Assembly (NCBI RefSeq): GCF_002198735.1 | Contig: NZ_MWLO01000117.1 | Coordinates: 37,476-101,475, forward strand | Length of the DNA: 64,000 nucleotides | Direction: 5' to 3' | From: Ideonella sp. A 288 | GTDB taxonomy: Bacteria; Pseudomonadota; Gammaproteobacteria; Burkholderiales; Burkholderiaceae_C | In this document: piece by piece, positions 10,049-20,400 of the stretch | How positions within the stretch are numbered: the first letter of the stretch is position 1 | Layout: every line of letters begins with the position of its first letter | Position numbers and translations under genes: made by a program | The notes under the pieces: generated by a model | What the model was told of the DNA's origin: nothing | Databases searched by the model: none | What the model saw: the letters and a program-made list of their open reading frames with translations, nothing else

Positions 10049-10581
10049 GGAGACCCCTCGGACTGGCGCGGTGCCGCCGCGCCCGGCAGCGCCACGTCTT
10101 CGAGCCGCAGCAGTGCCCGCTTGCGGTCCAGCCCGCCGGCATAGCCGGTGAGGGCGCCGGACGCGCCCAGCACGCGGTGGCAGGGCACCAGCACCGACAC
10201 CGGGTTGCGGCCGATGGCCGCGCCGGCGGCACGCACCGCGGCTGGCGAGCCGGCCTGCCCGGCGATGGCGGCGTAGGTGCTGGCGTGGCCACGGGGCAGG
10301 GCCCGCAGCGCCCGCCAGACGGCGCGCTGGAACGGGGTGCCGTGCAGGTCGAGCGGCAGGTCGCGCAGCGGATCGGCATCCCCCGAGAAATAACGCGCCA
10401 ACGCCAGGTCCGCGGCCTTCAGCCAGCGGTGACCCGGCTGGGTCGGCACCACCAGCGGCCCGGGGTGGTGCGCCTGGCCGTCGAACCACAGGCCGGCCAG
10501 GCCCTCGGCGGAGGCGGCGGCGGTCATCGGGCCGAGTGGCGTCTCCAGCCGCGCCTGGGCAACGAGTCGGGGATGGGTCAT
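10045..10581 (-). CDS. ogt: Methylated-DNA--protein-cysteine methyltransferase
   Basis: A suicide repair protein that takes methyl groups from O6-methylguanine and O4-methylthymine onto its own cysteine. It has 178 residues, with the active-site PCHRV at 133-137 (C134) and the helix-turn-helix part GTPFQRAVWRALRALPRG. ATG 10581 is preferred over 10608: it has GGAGAG seven bases upstream and lies just after the glycosylase stop at 10595. It lies in a repair operon with the Ada/AlkA-type gene and is coupled downstream to the EamA gene. Confidence 0.93.
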   Translation of the reverse strand: MTHPRLVAQARLETPLGPMTAAASAEGLAGLWFDGQAHHPGPLVVPTQPGHRWLKAADLALARYFSGDADPLRDLPLDLHGTPFQRAVWRALRALPRGHASTYAAIAGQAGSPAAVRAAGAAIGRNPVSVLVPCHRVLGASGALTGYAGGLDRKRALLRLEDVALPGAAAPRQSEGSP

Positions 10582-10594
10582 GGCATCTCTCCAA

Positions 10595-12103
10595 TCAGGG
10601 GTGGCCACGGTCGGCCACGGTGCCCGCGGGGCGTGGGGTGTCGGCCTCCTGGCCCTCCAGCGTCAGCCACAGGCGCATCACGGCGTAGGCGCGCCAGGGG
10701 CGCCAGGCCTCGGCGCGGGCGGCCGCCTCGGCGACGTCGCGCGTGCCCAGGGCCTTGAGGATGCCGATGTCGGTGGCCGGCCAGGCGTCGGGCCAGGCCA
10801 GGGCCCGCATGGCGATCAGTTGTGCGCTCCAGTCGCCGATGCCGGGCAGGGCGCGCAGTGCATCCAGCGTGTCCTGCAGTGGCGCGGCGCGGTGCAGGCG
10901 CAGGCGGCCCGCGGCGACCTCGGTGGCCAGGGCCTGCAAGGCCCGCACGCGCTGGCGCACGATGCCCAGGGTGCCGATGTCCTCGGGCGCGGCAGTGGCC
11001 AGGGCCGTCGCCGATGGGAACAGGCGGTCCAGCCCGGCAAACGGCGTGGCCACCGGGGCGCCGAAGCGCTGCACCAGCCGTTGGGTCAGCGTGCGCGCGG
11101 CGGCCACGGTGACCTGCTGGCCCAGCACCACACGCACCGCCGTTTCGAACCCATCGGGCCCACTGGGCAGGCGCACGCCTGGCCGGGGCGCAGCGCCGAT
11201 GCCGGCGATGACCGGGTCGATCCGCGATGGCTCGGCATCGAGGTCGAAGGCCTGGCGCAGCCGCGACAGCAGCGTGCCGAGGGCAGGCACGAGCGTCGGC
11301 GCCACGGTGAGGTGCAGTTCGCAGCGGTCCGGCACGAAGCGCGCCTCGAACCACCCGGCCAGCGTCTGGCCCGCGTGCTCGATGGCCAGCGTGCGGCGCA
11401 GCGCCAGGCCATCGACCGACTCGACGCCGTCGATCGCGCGGCGGCGGAAGAAGCCGAGCACGCCGTCGATGTCGTAGGGCGGGCGCCAGGCCAGGCGCAG
11501 CGTCGTGCCCTCGTGGGCATCGGACGGCGTGCGTTGCGGCCCGGCCTTGCGCAATGCCGTCGGGCTCATGCGGTAGCGTTCGGCGAACAAGGCATTGAAC
11601 CGCCGCAGGCTGCCGAAGCCGGCGGCCAGGGCCACCTGGGTCACCGGCAATGCGGTGTCGGTGAGCAACTGCTTGCACAGCAGCAGCCGGCGTGTGCTGA
11701 GGTAGTCCACCGGCGACACGCCGTGCACCTGCGCGAACAGCCGCCGCAGGTGCCGGTCGGTCACCCCCAGGCGCGCCGCGACCAACGGCAGCGGTGCGTC
11801 TTCGCCGTCGTGGGCGGCCTGGTCCAGCAGGGCCGCCGCTTGCGTGGCCAGGGCCTGCGGCGAATCCACCAGCGACAGCCCCGGAGCCAGTTCGGGCCGG
11901 CAGCGCAGGCATGGCCGAAAGCCTGCGGCCTCGGCTGCCGCGGCGTGGCCGAAGAAGCGGCAGTTCTCCTGGCGTGGCGTGCGCACGCGACACACCGGGC
12001 GGCAGTAGATGCCGGTGGACGTGACGCCGACGAACAGCCGCCCGTCGAAGCGGGCATCGTGGGTCTGCAGCGCACGGTAGGCGGCGTCGTCCTGGAGCGT
12101 CAT
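10595..12103 (-). CDS. Ada-type regulator fused to AlkA-type 3-methyladenine DNA glycosylase
   Basis: A 502-residue fusion. The N-terminal Ada metal-binding domain has cysteines C34, C38, C65 and C68 (YCRPVC, CLRC), which in Ada bind zinc and accept methyl from phosphotriesters. An AraC-type helix-turn-helix follows (residues ~100-185). The AlkA N-domain and helix-hairpin-helix glycosylase domain follow (VVLGQQVTVAAA near 325, LPGIGDW at 419-425, catalytic aspartate D445 in PATDIGI). It likely senses alkylation, activates its operon and excises 3-methyladenine-type lesions. The methyltransferase part of classical Ada is absent, but ogt supplies it next door. The start ATG 12103 gives the usual N-terminus MTLQDDAAYRAL. 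Confidence 0.9.
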   Translation of the reverse strand: MTLQDDAAYRALQTHDARFDGRLFVGVTSTGIYCRPVCRVRTPRQENCRFFGHAAAAEAAGFRPCLRCRPELAPGLSLVDSPQALATQAAALLDQAAHDGEDAPLPLVAARLGVTDRHLRRLFAQVHGVSPVDYLSTRRLLLCKQLLTDTALPVTQVALAAGFGSLRRFNALFAERYRMSPTALRKAGPQRTPSDAHEGTTLRLAWRPPYDIDGVLGFFRRRAIDGVESVDGLALRRTLAIEHAGQTLAGWFEARFVPDRCELHLTVAPTLVPALGTLLSRLRQAFDLDAEPSRIDPVIAGIGAAPRPGVRLPSGPDGFETAVRVVLGQQVTVAAARTLTQRLVQRFGAPVATPFAGLDRLFPSATALATAAPEDIGTLGIVRQRVRALQALATEVAAGRLRLHRAAPLQDTLDALRALPGIGDWSAQLIAMRALAWPDAWPATDIGILKALGTRDVAEAAARAEAWRPWRAYAVMRLWLTLEGQEADTPRPAGTVADRGHP

Positions 12104-12201
12104 GGCCCGATGATAGGCAGGTGCCGGACGGGCACTCGCCGTTTCCGGACCTGTGCACCGAGACCCGGCCGGCGCGGTCCGTGGTCGCGCGGGCCGCTCC
12201 G

Positions 12202-12207
12202 TAGAAT
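12202..12207 (+). promoter_or_regulatory. Probable -10 element for the phosphomannomutase gene
   Basis: TAGAAT lies 31 bases before the ATG at 12238, in the divergent gap between the Ada/AlkA-type gene and this gene. The -35 match is poor. Confidence 0.35.
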
Positions 12208-12237
12208 GAGGCGGCACATCGACAGGAACCCCTCGCC

Positions 12238-13641
12238 ATGCAAGTACAAGCCTCGGCCTTCAAGGCCTACGACATCCGCGGCATCGTCGGTGCCGGCATC
12301 GACGAAAGCTTCGCCGAGCACCTGGGCCGGGCCTTCGGCAGCGAGGCGATGGCGGCTGGGGAAAAGGCCGTGGCCGTGGGGCGCGACGGTCGCTTGTCTG
12401 GCGCGGGCCTGGTGGCCGCGCTGGCCCGCGGCCTGGCGTCCACCGGGCTGGACGTGGTGGACCTCGGCGCCGTGACGACGCCGATGCTGTACTACGTGGC
12501 CGCCACCCGCGGCAAGCACGGCTGCCGCAGCGGCATCCAGGTCACCGGCAGCCACAACCCGAAGGACTACAACGGTTTCAAGATGGTGCTCGGTGGCCGG
12601 GCCATCTATGGCGACGACATCCAGCGCCTGCGCCAGCGCATGGAGGACGAGGACTACACGTCGGCCCGAGGCCGCATTGCGGCCATGGACATCGTGCCCG
12701 AGTATGCCCACCGCATCACCAGCGATTGCAGGCTGTCACGGCCGATGAAGGTCGTCGTCGATTCGGGCAATGGCATTCCTGGCGCCACGGCGCCGGCCAT
12801 CCTGCGCGCGCTGGGCTGCGAGGTGATCGACCTGTATTCGCGCGTCGATGGCGATTTTCCCAACCACCACCCAGATCCCAGCAAGCCAGAGAACCTGGCC
12901 GACCTGATCAAGGTGGTCAACGCGACCGAGGCCGAGATCGGCTTAGCCTTCGACGGCGACGGCGACCGTCTCGGTGTGGTCACCCGGGGCGGCAACATCA
13001 TCTACCCCGACCGGCAGATCATGCTGTTCGCGCGGGACATCCTGTCGCGCCACCCGGGCGGCCAGATCATCTTCGACGTGAAGTGCTCGCAGCGCCTGCC
13101 GGTGGCCATCCGCGAGGCCGGCGGTGTGCCGGTGCTCTGGAAGACGGGGCACTCGCTGATCAAGGCCAAGCTCAAGGAAATCGGCGCGCCGTTCGCAGGC
13201 GAGATGAGCGGCCACATCTTCTTCGGCGAACGCTGGTACGGCTTCGACGATGCGATGTACACCGCCGGCCGCCTGCTCGAGATCCTGAGCCGCAGCGACG
13301 ACCCCAGTGCCGTGCTCGATGCGCTGCCCACCAGCTTCAACACGCCCGAACTCAATGTGCCCTGCGCCGAGGGCGAGCACCACCGTCTGGTGGCCGAACT
13401 GCAGGCCCGCGTGGCCGACGGTCGCATGCGCTTCCCCGGCGGCGAGGTGGGCACCATCGACGGCCTGCGGGTCGACTTCACCGATGGCTTCGGACTGATC
13501 CGCGCCTCCAACACCACGCCGGTGCTGGTGTTGCGTTTCGAGGGACACACAGCCGACGCGCTGCACCGCATCGAGACACAGTTCATGGCGGCGCTGCGCG
13601 AGCTCAAGCCCGACGCGCAGGTGGCGCAGGCGGCGCATTGA
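12238..13641 (+). CDS. algC: Phosphomannomutase/phosphoglucomutase
   Basis: Interconverts mannose or glucose 6-phosphate and 1-phosphate, supplying GDP-mannose and UDP-glucose paths for polysaccharide and LPS. It has 467 residues of the alpha-D-phosphohexomutase family: phosphoserine S105 in TGSHNPKDYNG, metal-binding DGDGDR at 239-244, sugar-binding GEMSGH near 321 and phosphate-binding RASNTTP near 421. AGGAA precedes ATG 12238 by about nine bases. It is followed, same strand, by waaA, which fits a cell-envelope role. Whether it prefers mannose or glucose cannot be told from sequence. Confidence 0.93.
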   Translation: MQVQASAFKAYDIRGIVGAGIDESFAEHLGRAFGSEAMAAGEKAVAVGRDGRLSGAGLVAALARGLASTGLDVVDLGAVTTPMLYYVAATRGKHGCRSGIQVTGSHNPKDYNGFKMVLGGRAIYGDDIQRLRQRMEDEDYTSARGRIAAMDIVPEYAHRITSDCRLSRPMKVVVDSGNGIPGATAPAILRALGCEVIDLYSRVDGDFPNHHPDPSKPENLADLIKVVNATEAEIGLAFDGDGDRLGVVTRGGNIIYPDRQIMLFARDILSRHPGGQIIFDVKCSQRLPVAIREAGGVPVLWKTGHSLIKAKLKEIGAPFAGEMSGHIFFGERWYGFDDAMYTAGRLLEILSRSDDPSAVLDALPTSFNTPELNVPCAEGEHHRLVAELQARVADGRMRFPGGEVGTIDGLRVDFTDGFGLIRASNTTPVLVLRFEGHTADALHRIETQFMAALRELKPDAQVAQAAH

Positions 13642-13719
13642 TCTGGCAGGTCGGCGCGCCATGTCGCGGTCCGACCGGCCCGGCGGCGTCGTCCGGGGTG
13701 CCGGCTTGAAGGCCCCCCG

Positions 13720-15015
13720 GTGAGCGCGGTGCCGCAGCGCGCGGCGCGTGCCCTGTACGCCGCCCTGCTGCGCGCGGCCACGCCGCTGTACCTGCTGCGC
13801 CTGTGGCGGCGCGGGGCGCGCGAGCCGGGCTACCGCCTGGCCCTGGGCGAGCGGCTCGGCGTCTACCGTGGCGAGCCGCCGCCACCAGGGGCGCTCTGGC
13901 TGCACGCGGTGTCGCTGGGCGAGACGCGCGCGGCCGCGCCCCTGGTGGCCGCCCTGCGCGAGCAGCAGCCCTCGATTCGCCTGTTGCTGACCCACGGCAC
14001 CGCCACCGGCCGCGCCGCCGGCCAGTCGCTGCTGCGGCCAGGCGACCTGCAGGCCTGGCTGCCCTACGACACGCCTGGGGCGGCACGCCGATTCCTGCGG
14101 CGCTTTCGCCCGTCGGCCGGCGTGTTGATGGAGACGGAACTCTGGCCGGCGTTGATGCACGAGGCCGAGCGGGCCGGCGTGCCGATGGTGCTGGCCAACG
14201 CCCGGCTGAGCGAGCGCAGCGCGCGCAAGGGCCGCCGCCTGGCCGCCCTGCTGCACCCGGCGGCCCGGCGCCTGACGCTGGCGCTGGCCCAGACCGCCAT
14301 CGATGCGCAGCGCCTGCGTGATGCCGGCGCGCCGCAGGTCGTCGTCGGGGGCAACCTCAAGTTCGACATGACACCGCCGCTGGCGTTGCTGGAACGCGGC
14401 CGTGCCTGGCGGCAGGCCGCGGGCCGGCCGGTGGTGCTGGCGGCCGTCACCCGCGAGGGCGAAGAGGCGCCACTGCTGGAAGCCTGGTGCCGGACGGCCG
14501 CGCCACGACCGCTGCTGCTGATCGTGCCGCGCCATCCGCAGCGCTTCGACGAGGTGGCGGCGCTGGTGGCATCGGCCGGCCTGAGCGTGGTGCGCCGCAG
14601 CCAGTGGGGCGACGGGCCGCCGGCGGAGGCGATGCAGGCCGATGTGTGGCTGGGCGACTCGATGGGCGAGATGCCGCTGTACTACGCCTGTGCCGACGTG
14701 GCGCTGCTGGGCGGCAGCTTCGCGCCGCTGGGCGGGCAGAACCTGATCGAGGCCGCCGCCTGTGGCTGCCCGGTGGTGATGGGCCCGCACACCTTCAACT
14801 TTGCCCAGGCGGCCGAGCAGGCGCTGGCGGCCGGTGCAGCCCTGAGGGTGGCGGACATCGTGGCTGGTGTCGACGCGGCGCTGGCGATGACGCTCGATCC
14901 GCAGCGCGAGGATTGGGTGCGCCGGTCGCTGGACTTTGCCGCCGCGCACCGCGGTGCTGCGCAGCAGATGGCGCAGCGCATCCTGTCGCTGGCGTCGGTG
15001 CCGCCCGCGCGGTGA
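13720..15015 (+). CDS. waaA: 3-deoxy-D-manno-octulosonic acid (Kdo) transferase
   Basis: Adds Kdo from CMP-Kdo to lipid IVA at the inner membrane in LPS core synthesis. The 431 residues have the normal layout: an N-terminal hydrophobic anchor (LYAALLRAATPLYLLRLW), WLHAVSLGETRAA near 65 and the catalytic-region METELWP near 138. The C-terminal GT-B part contains GGSFAPLGGQNLIEAAACGCPVV in two adjacent motifs. GTG 13720 is the best-placed start, with only a weak RBS. The stop is 30 bases before the convergent tolC-type gene end. Confidence 0.93.
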   Translation: MSAVPQRAARALYAALLRAATPLYLLRLWRRGAREPGYRLALGERLGVYRGEPPPPGALWLHAVSLGETRAAAPLVAALREQQPSIRLLLTHGTATGRAAGQSLLRPGDLQAWLPYDTPGAARRFLRRFRPSAGVLMETELWPALMHEAERAGVPMVLANARLSERSARKGRRLAALLHPAARRLTLALAQTAIDAQRLRDAGAPQVVVGGNLKFDMTPPLALLERGRAWRQAAGRPVVLAAVTREGEEAPLLEAWCRTAAPRPLLLIVPRHPQRFDEVAALVASAGLSVVRRSQWGDGPPAEAMQADVWLGDSMGEMPLYYACADVALLGGSFAPLGGQNLIEAAACGCPVVMGPHTFNFAQAAEQALAAGAALRVADIVAGVDAALAMTLDPQREDWVRRSLDFAAAHRGAAQQMAQRILSLASVPPAR

Positions 15016-15045
15016 CCCGACAACAGCCCCAGCGGCCGCGCGGGA

Positions 15046-16392
15046 TCAGCGGGCCAACAACGCGTCGGCGGCGGTCACGTCCTGCGGCATCAGCTGCCCA
15101 GAGGCCTGGCGCAGCCGCAGGCCGGTCAGGATGACGTCGTAGCGCGCCTTGGCCAGGTCTCGTTTGGTCTGGAACAGCTGGCTCTGGGCGTTCAGCACGT
15201 CGAGGTTGACGCGCACTCCGACCTTGTAGCCCAGCTGCGTGGCCTCGAGGGCCAGCTTGGTGGACGCCTCGGCCGCTTCGAGCGCCTTCACCTGCGCCTT
15301 CAACGACTGCAGGCCGAAATAGGCCTGGCGAGTGCCCTGGGCCACGGCGCGTCGGGCCGCCTCGAGGTCGTTGCGGGCCTTCTCTTCCAGCACCACGGTT
15401 TCCTTGATGCGGTTCTCGACCGCGTAGCCGGTGAACAGCGGCCAGTTCATCTGCACGCCGATGCTGCCGGTGCGGGTGCTGCCGGGGCGGCCCCCGGCCG
15501 AGGTGACCGCGGCGCCGGCGCTGTGGCTGTCGGAGAGCGACCCGACGAGGTCGACGGTGGGCAGCTTGCCGGCCTGCGCCTTGGCGGTTTCGAGCCGCGC
15601 GACCTCCTGGCCGAGCCGTGCGCGACGCACGCTGGGGTGGGCACCGTCGGCGGCGCTGACCCACTCGTCCGCGTTGGCGGGCTGGGTGTCGGGCAGCACC
15701 ACCGGCACCACCAGCGGCCGAGGCTCGACGCCGGTGCGGCCCACCAGCACGTCGAGCGCGATGCGCTTGGTGCGCAGGTCGTTGTCGGCCTGGATCTCCT
15801 GGGCGGTGCCCAGGTCGAAGCGGGCCTGCGCCTCGCGCGTGTCGGTGATGGTGGCCGTGCCGACCTCGAAGTTGCGCTTGGCCGAGGCCAGCTGCTCCGA
15901 GATGAAGGTCTTGTTGGTCTGGGCCGTGACCAGGGTGTCCTGGGCCGCCAGCACGTCGAAGTAGGCCTGCGACAGGCGAATGATCAGGTCCTGCTCGGCG
16001 ATCTCGAGTTCGGCCTTGGCCACTTCCACCGAGCGGCGGGCCTGCTCGATCGTGGCGCCGTTGGCCTTGTTGTACAGCGGGTGCCGCCCCTGCAGGGACA
16101 GCTGCTCGTTGCTGCTGTTGACGCTGGTGCTGGCCGGGGTCTGGATGTCACCGCGGCTGATCGATCCCGACAACGATGCCGATGGCAGGCGCAGCGACTC
16201 GACTTGCGCGGCCCGGTACTGGGCCGAATCGGCCAGCGCCCGCGCGGACAGATAGGTGGCGTCGTAGGCCCGCGCTGCTTCGTAGAGCGCCTGCAACCCT
16301 TGGGCCTGGGCCCCTCCCGCCAGGCACAACGCGGCCGCAGCCAGGGCCACGCGCAGGCGGGGGAAGGTCGGAGACGGGGTTGGCTTGGGCAT
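15046..16392 (-). CDS. TolC-family outer-membrane efflux channel
   Basis: A 448-residue outer-membrane channel protein of the TolC family for type I secretion or tripartite efflux. It has a signal peptide (ALAAAALCLAGGAQAQ, residues ~15-31) and the two-fold repeated helical barrel. Examples are LYEAARAYDATYLSARA at the N-terminus, QAYFDVLAAQDTLVTAQ and the second copy QAYFGLQSLKAQVKALEAAE. It stands last in a minus-strand group: TetR regulator, RND adaptor, RND pump, PIMT-family enzyme, rhodanese, channel. It therefore probably supplies the exit duct for the RND pump, although two unrelated genes separate them. Confidence 0.92.
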   Translation of the reverse strand: MPKPTPSPTFPRLRVALAAAALCLAGGAQAQGLQALYEAARAYDATYLSARALADSAQYRAAQVESLRLPSASLSGSISRGDIQTPASTSVNSSNEQLSLQGRHPLYNKANGATIEQARRSVEVAKAELEIAEQDLIIRLSQAYFDVLAAQDTLVTAQTNKTFISEQLASAKRNFEVGTATITDTREAQARFDLGTAQEIQADNDLRTKRIALDVLVGRTGVEPRPLVVPVVLPDTQPANADEWVSAADGAHPSVRRARLGQEVARLETAKAQAGKLPTVDLVGSLSDSHSAGAAVTSAGGRPGSTRTGSIGVQMNWPLFTGYAVENRIKETVVLEEKARNDLEAARRAVAQGTRQAYFGLQSLKAQVKALEAAEASTKLALEATQLGYKVGVRVNLDVLNAQSQLFQTKRDLAKARYDVILTGLRLRQASGQLMPQDVTAADALLAR

Positions 16393-16440
16393 GGGCGATG
16401 TCCTCGTGAACGGGGGATGGATCTTGTACCCTGTAGGGTA

Positions 16441-16776
16441 TCAGTATCTCGGCACGGACGGGTCGACCTGAATCGACCAGGCGTCGATGCCACCGGCGAC
16501 GTTGTACACATCGGCATAGCCTTGCTGCAACAGGTATGCGACGCAATGCATGCTGCGCATGCCGTGATGACACAAGGCGAGGATGGGCTGCGCCGGGTCG
16601 AGTTCATCCAACCGGCCCGGCAGGTCGTTGATCGGGATGTGCACTGTCGGGGTGCCGGGCAGGTCGAGCCGGGCCAGGGCCAGTTCCCAGGGTTCGCGGA
16701 CGTCCAGCAGCACTGGCCGCGACCCCGCCGCACCGCGGATGAACGCGTGGAGCGAGGCGACGGGCAACTGCTGCAT
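16441..16776 (-). CDS. Rhodanese-like sulfurtransferase, single domain
   Basis: A 111-residue single rhodanese domain with DVREPWEL near residue 25 and the active-site loop LCHHGMRS near residue 68, cysteine present. It could transfer sulfane sulfur to cyanide or thiol acceptors. The start ATG 16776 lies 8 bases after the PIMT-family stop, so it is probably co-transcribed. In related Burkholderiales this small rhodanese commonly lies between pcm and tolC genes. The physiological substrate is unknown. Confidence 0.88.
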   Translation of the reverse strand: MQQLPVASLHAFIRGAAGSRPVLLDVREPWELALARLDLPGTPTVHIPINDLPGRLDELDPAQPILALCHHGMRSMHCVAYLLQQGYADVYNVAGGIDAWSIQVDPSVPRY

Positions 16777-16784
16777 CGGTGCGG

Positions 16785-17438
16785 TCAGAAGTGGAAGGCG
16801 CCAGCCTCGCCGAAGCCGTCGAGGCGCGGCACCACGGTGTCGAACAGCGTGTCGCTGGCGAAACTGCGCGGGCCCAGGCAATTGACGCGCATGGCGCGCA
16901 TCACCGGCTCGCCGCCGACCACGGCCAGCAGGCGGCCGCCCGGCTTGAGTTGGTCGAGCAGGGCCTGCGGCACCGCAGCGACCGAGCCCGACAGCACGAT
17001 GACGTCGAACGGTGCCTCGCCCGGCAGGCCGCCCACGCCATCGGCCTGTCGCACGGTGGCGTTGGAGATGGCGGCGCGGCGGAGGTTGTCGGTGGCCATC
17101 TTCGCCAGCGCCGGGCGGATTTCGAGCGAGACCACCGATCGCGCCCGATGCGACAGCAGCGCGGCCATGAAGCCCGAGCCGGCACCGATCTCGAGCACGT
17201 TCTCGTGGCGGTGGACGCGGGCTTCCTGCAGCAGGCGGGCCTCGACGCGCGGGGCCAGCATGACCTGGTCGTCGCCGATCGGGATCTCGCAATCGACGAA
17301 GGCCAGCGCACGGTAGGCGGCGGGCACGAAGTCCTCTCGCCGCACCATGGCCAGCAGCGACAGCACGGCGGGGTCCAGCACATCCCAGGGGCGGATCTGC
17401 TGCTCGATCATGTTGAAGCGGGCCTGTTCGATGTTCAT
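16785..17438 (-). CDS. pcm: Protein-L-isoaspartate O-methyltransferase family protein
   Basis: A 217-residue SAM-dependent methyltransferase of the PIMT family. It would methylate L-isoaspartyl residues for protein repair. The SAM-binding motif I is VLEIGAGSGFMAALL (near residue 81) and post-I is VVSLEIRPAL. The N-terminus (NMIEQQIRPWDVLDP) is typical of the proteobacterial group that lies upstream of rhodanese and tolC. That group differs from canonical E. coli Pcm around the catalytic loop, so true isoaspartate activity is not certain. It follows the RND pump gene by 35 bases. Confidence 0.8.
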   Translation of the reverse strand: MNIEQARFNMIEQQIRPWDVLDPAVLSLLAMVRREDFVPAAYRALAFVDCEIPIGDDQVMLAPRVEARLLQEARVHRHENVLEIGAGSGFMAALLSHRARSVVSLEIRPALAKMATDNLRRAAISNATVRQADGVGGLPGEAPFDVIVLSGSVAAVPQALLDQLKPGGRLLAVVGGEPVMRAMRVNCLGPRSFASDTLFDTVVPRLDGFGEAGAFHF

Positions 17439-17473
17439 GGCGCGAATCCTGGTGGTTCGGGAAAACGCGGATT

Positions 17474-20400
17474 CTATTTCGCCGGGTCTGCACCGGGCTG
17501 ACGCCGGTCAGACACGAAGCGACGACGGGCCCACTGGCCCAGGTCGTCGAGCCAGCAGTAGATGACGGGCACCACCACCAGCGTGAGCACCGACGAGGTG
17601 ATGACGCCGCCGATCACCGCCTGGCCCATCGGGGCCCGCTGCTCCGAGCCCTCGCTCAGCGCCATCGCCAGCGGCAGCATGCCGAAGATCATCGCCAGCG
17701 TGGTCATCAGGATGGGCCGCAACCGCACCTTGGCCGCCCGCAGCAGGGCCGGGGTGCGCTCCAGGCCCTCGTCGCGCCGCGCGCGGATGGCGAAGTCGAT
17801 CAGCAGGATCGCGTTCTTGGTCACCAGGCCCATCAGCATGACCACGCCGATGACCGAGAACATGTTCATCGTCGAGCGCCACATGAGCAGCGCGAGCACG
17901 ACGCCGATCAGCGTCAGCGGCAGCGAACTCATCAGCGCCAGCGGTTGCAGGAAGCTGCGGAACTGCGAGGCCAGGATCATGTAGATGAACACCACGCCCA
18001 GGGCGAGCGCAGACACCGCGTAGGCGAAGGATTCCTGCATGTCCTTGGTCGAGCCGCCGAAGCGGTAGGCATAGCCCGGCGGCAGCGGCGTGGCGTCGAG
18101 CACCTTGCGGATGTCGGCCGACACCTCGCCGAGCGCGCGCCCCGAGGTGTTGGCGGTGAGCTCGGATTCGCGGTTCAGGTCTCGGCGGTTGATCTGGTTG
18201 GGCCCGGTGCCCGGCCGCACGTCGGCCACCTGCGAAAGGCGCACCACGCGCGGCGTGCCGTCGGCATTGGTGCCGGCCACCAGCCCCAGCCGCGACAGGT
18301 CGGACGCCTCGTTGCGTGCGGCCGGTGCCAGCCGCACCTTGACGTCGTAGTTCTGGTCGTCGGCGGCACGCCAGTCGCCCACCGTCTGGCCGGCCACCAG
18401 CGCCCGCAGCGCACTGGTGATGCTGCCGATGGACAGGCCCAGATCGGATGCCGCCTCGCGCTTCACGTCGATGGCCAGCGTGGGCTTGGGCGGCTTCATG
18501 CTGGTGTCCAGGTCGACCAGCCCAGGCACGGCGCGCAGGCGTGCCATCAGTTCGTCGGTGAGGCGCTGCAACTGGGCCAGGTCGGGCCCCTGGATGGACA
18601 GCGAGATCGGCTTGCCGCCGCCCACCGGGTCGAGCAGGCCGACGTGCGTGACCGTGATGCCGGCCACCTGATGCAGCCGCTGACGCAGCGGCCCCGACAT
18701 CTCGTCGACGCTGCGCGTGCGCTGGTGCCGGTCGACCAGCCGCACATAGACGCTGACGTAGTTGCGGCCCTGCGCCTGGCCGGTGTTGACGGTGGACAGC
18801 GTGTAGCGCACCTCGGGCATCTCGCGCAGGATGGCGTCGACCTGGCGCGCGCGTGTTTCGGTGGCCTCGAGCGAGGACCCCACCGGCGTGTAGAAGTTGA
18901 TCGCCGTCTCGGAGAAATCGGCCTTGGGCACGAACTCGGTGCCCAGCAGTCGCGACAGCGGCACCACCGCGACCAGGCTGGCCAGGGCGATGAGCAGCGT
19001 GGCACCCTTGTGGCGAAGCGACCAATCGAGCGCGGCCACGTAGCCTTCGCCCAGGCGGTGCGAGGCGCGGTCCACCCAGTGCGTCAGCCGACCCAGCGTG
19101 TGGTCGTACCACGAGGTGGGCACGAAGGGCTGGCCTTCGCGGTCGATGGCCGGGTCGTGCCAGATCGAACTGAGCATCGGGTCGAGCGTGAAGCTCACGA
19201 ACATCGAGATCAGCACCGCCGCGACGATCGTGATGCCGAACTCGTGGAAGAACTTGCCGATGATGCCGCCCATGAAGCCCACCGGCAGGAACACCGCCAC
19301 GATGGACAGCGTGGTGGCCAGCACTGCCATGCCAATCTCGTCGGTGCCCTCGAGCGCGGCGTCGTGGGCGCTCTTGCCCATCTGCACGTGGCGCACGATG
19401 TTCTCGCGCACGACGATGGCATCGTCGATCAGCAGGCCCACGCACAGGCTCATCGCCATCAGCGTGATCATGTTGATCGAGAAGCCGAAGGCGTGCATGA
19501 CGCTGAAGGTGCCGATCAGGGCGATGGGCAGCGTCAGGCCGGTGATGACCGTCGAGCGCCAGCTGTTGAGGAACAGGAAGACGATGCCGATGGTCAGCAG
19601 CGCCCCCTCGAACAGCGTGCGCTTGACGTTGGCCACCGACACGCGGATGGGGCGCGAGTTGTCGCGCACCACCTCGAGCGCCACACCCTTGGGCAACTGC
19701 GGGCGCAGGGCTTGGGTCGCCGCGACCAAGCCGTCGACGACCTCGATCGTGTTCTCGCCCTGGCTCTTCAGCACCTCGAGCGCGAGGGTGCGCTGGCCGT
19801 TGTAGAGGGCCAGCGTCTCTTCTTCCTCGGGGCCGTCGACCACTTGGGCCACCTGGCCCAGGCGCACCGGCTGGCCGTTGCGGCGGGCGACGATGACCTG
19901 CGCCAGGTCTTCGGGCCGCTTGACACGGCCTTCGACCTGCACGATGCGCTCGGATTCGCGCGAGTGCAGGCTGCCGGCCGGCAGGTCCTGGTTCTCGGTG
20001 CGGGTGGCGGTCAGCACCGATTCGACGCCGATGCCGAAGGCCTCCATTGCCTCGGGCTTGAGGTAGACGTTGATCTCGCGCTTGACCCCGCCCACGCGGG
20101 TGACCGAGCCCACGCCGCGCACGTTCTCGAGCCGCTTCTTGACCACTTGGTCGGCGTAGGTGGTCAGTTCCTGCACGCTGCGCGACCCGTCCGGCGAGGT
20201 CAGCGCCAGCGAGAACACCGGCCGGCTGGCCGGGTCGAAGCGCGACACGCGCGGCTCCTTCACCTCGTCGCGGAAGCTGGCCTTGACGATCGACAGCTTC
20301 TCGCGCACGTCGTCGGCGGCCTTGCGGCCATTGACGTCCAGGTTGAACTGCACGATGACCACCGACACGCTCTCGTAGCTGCGCGAGAACAGCTGGTTGA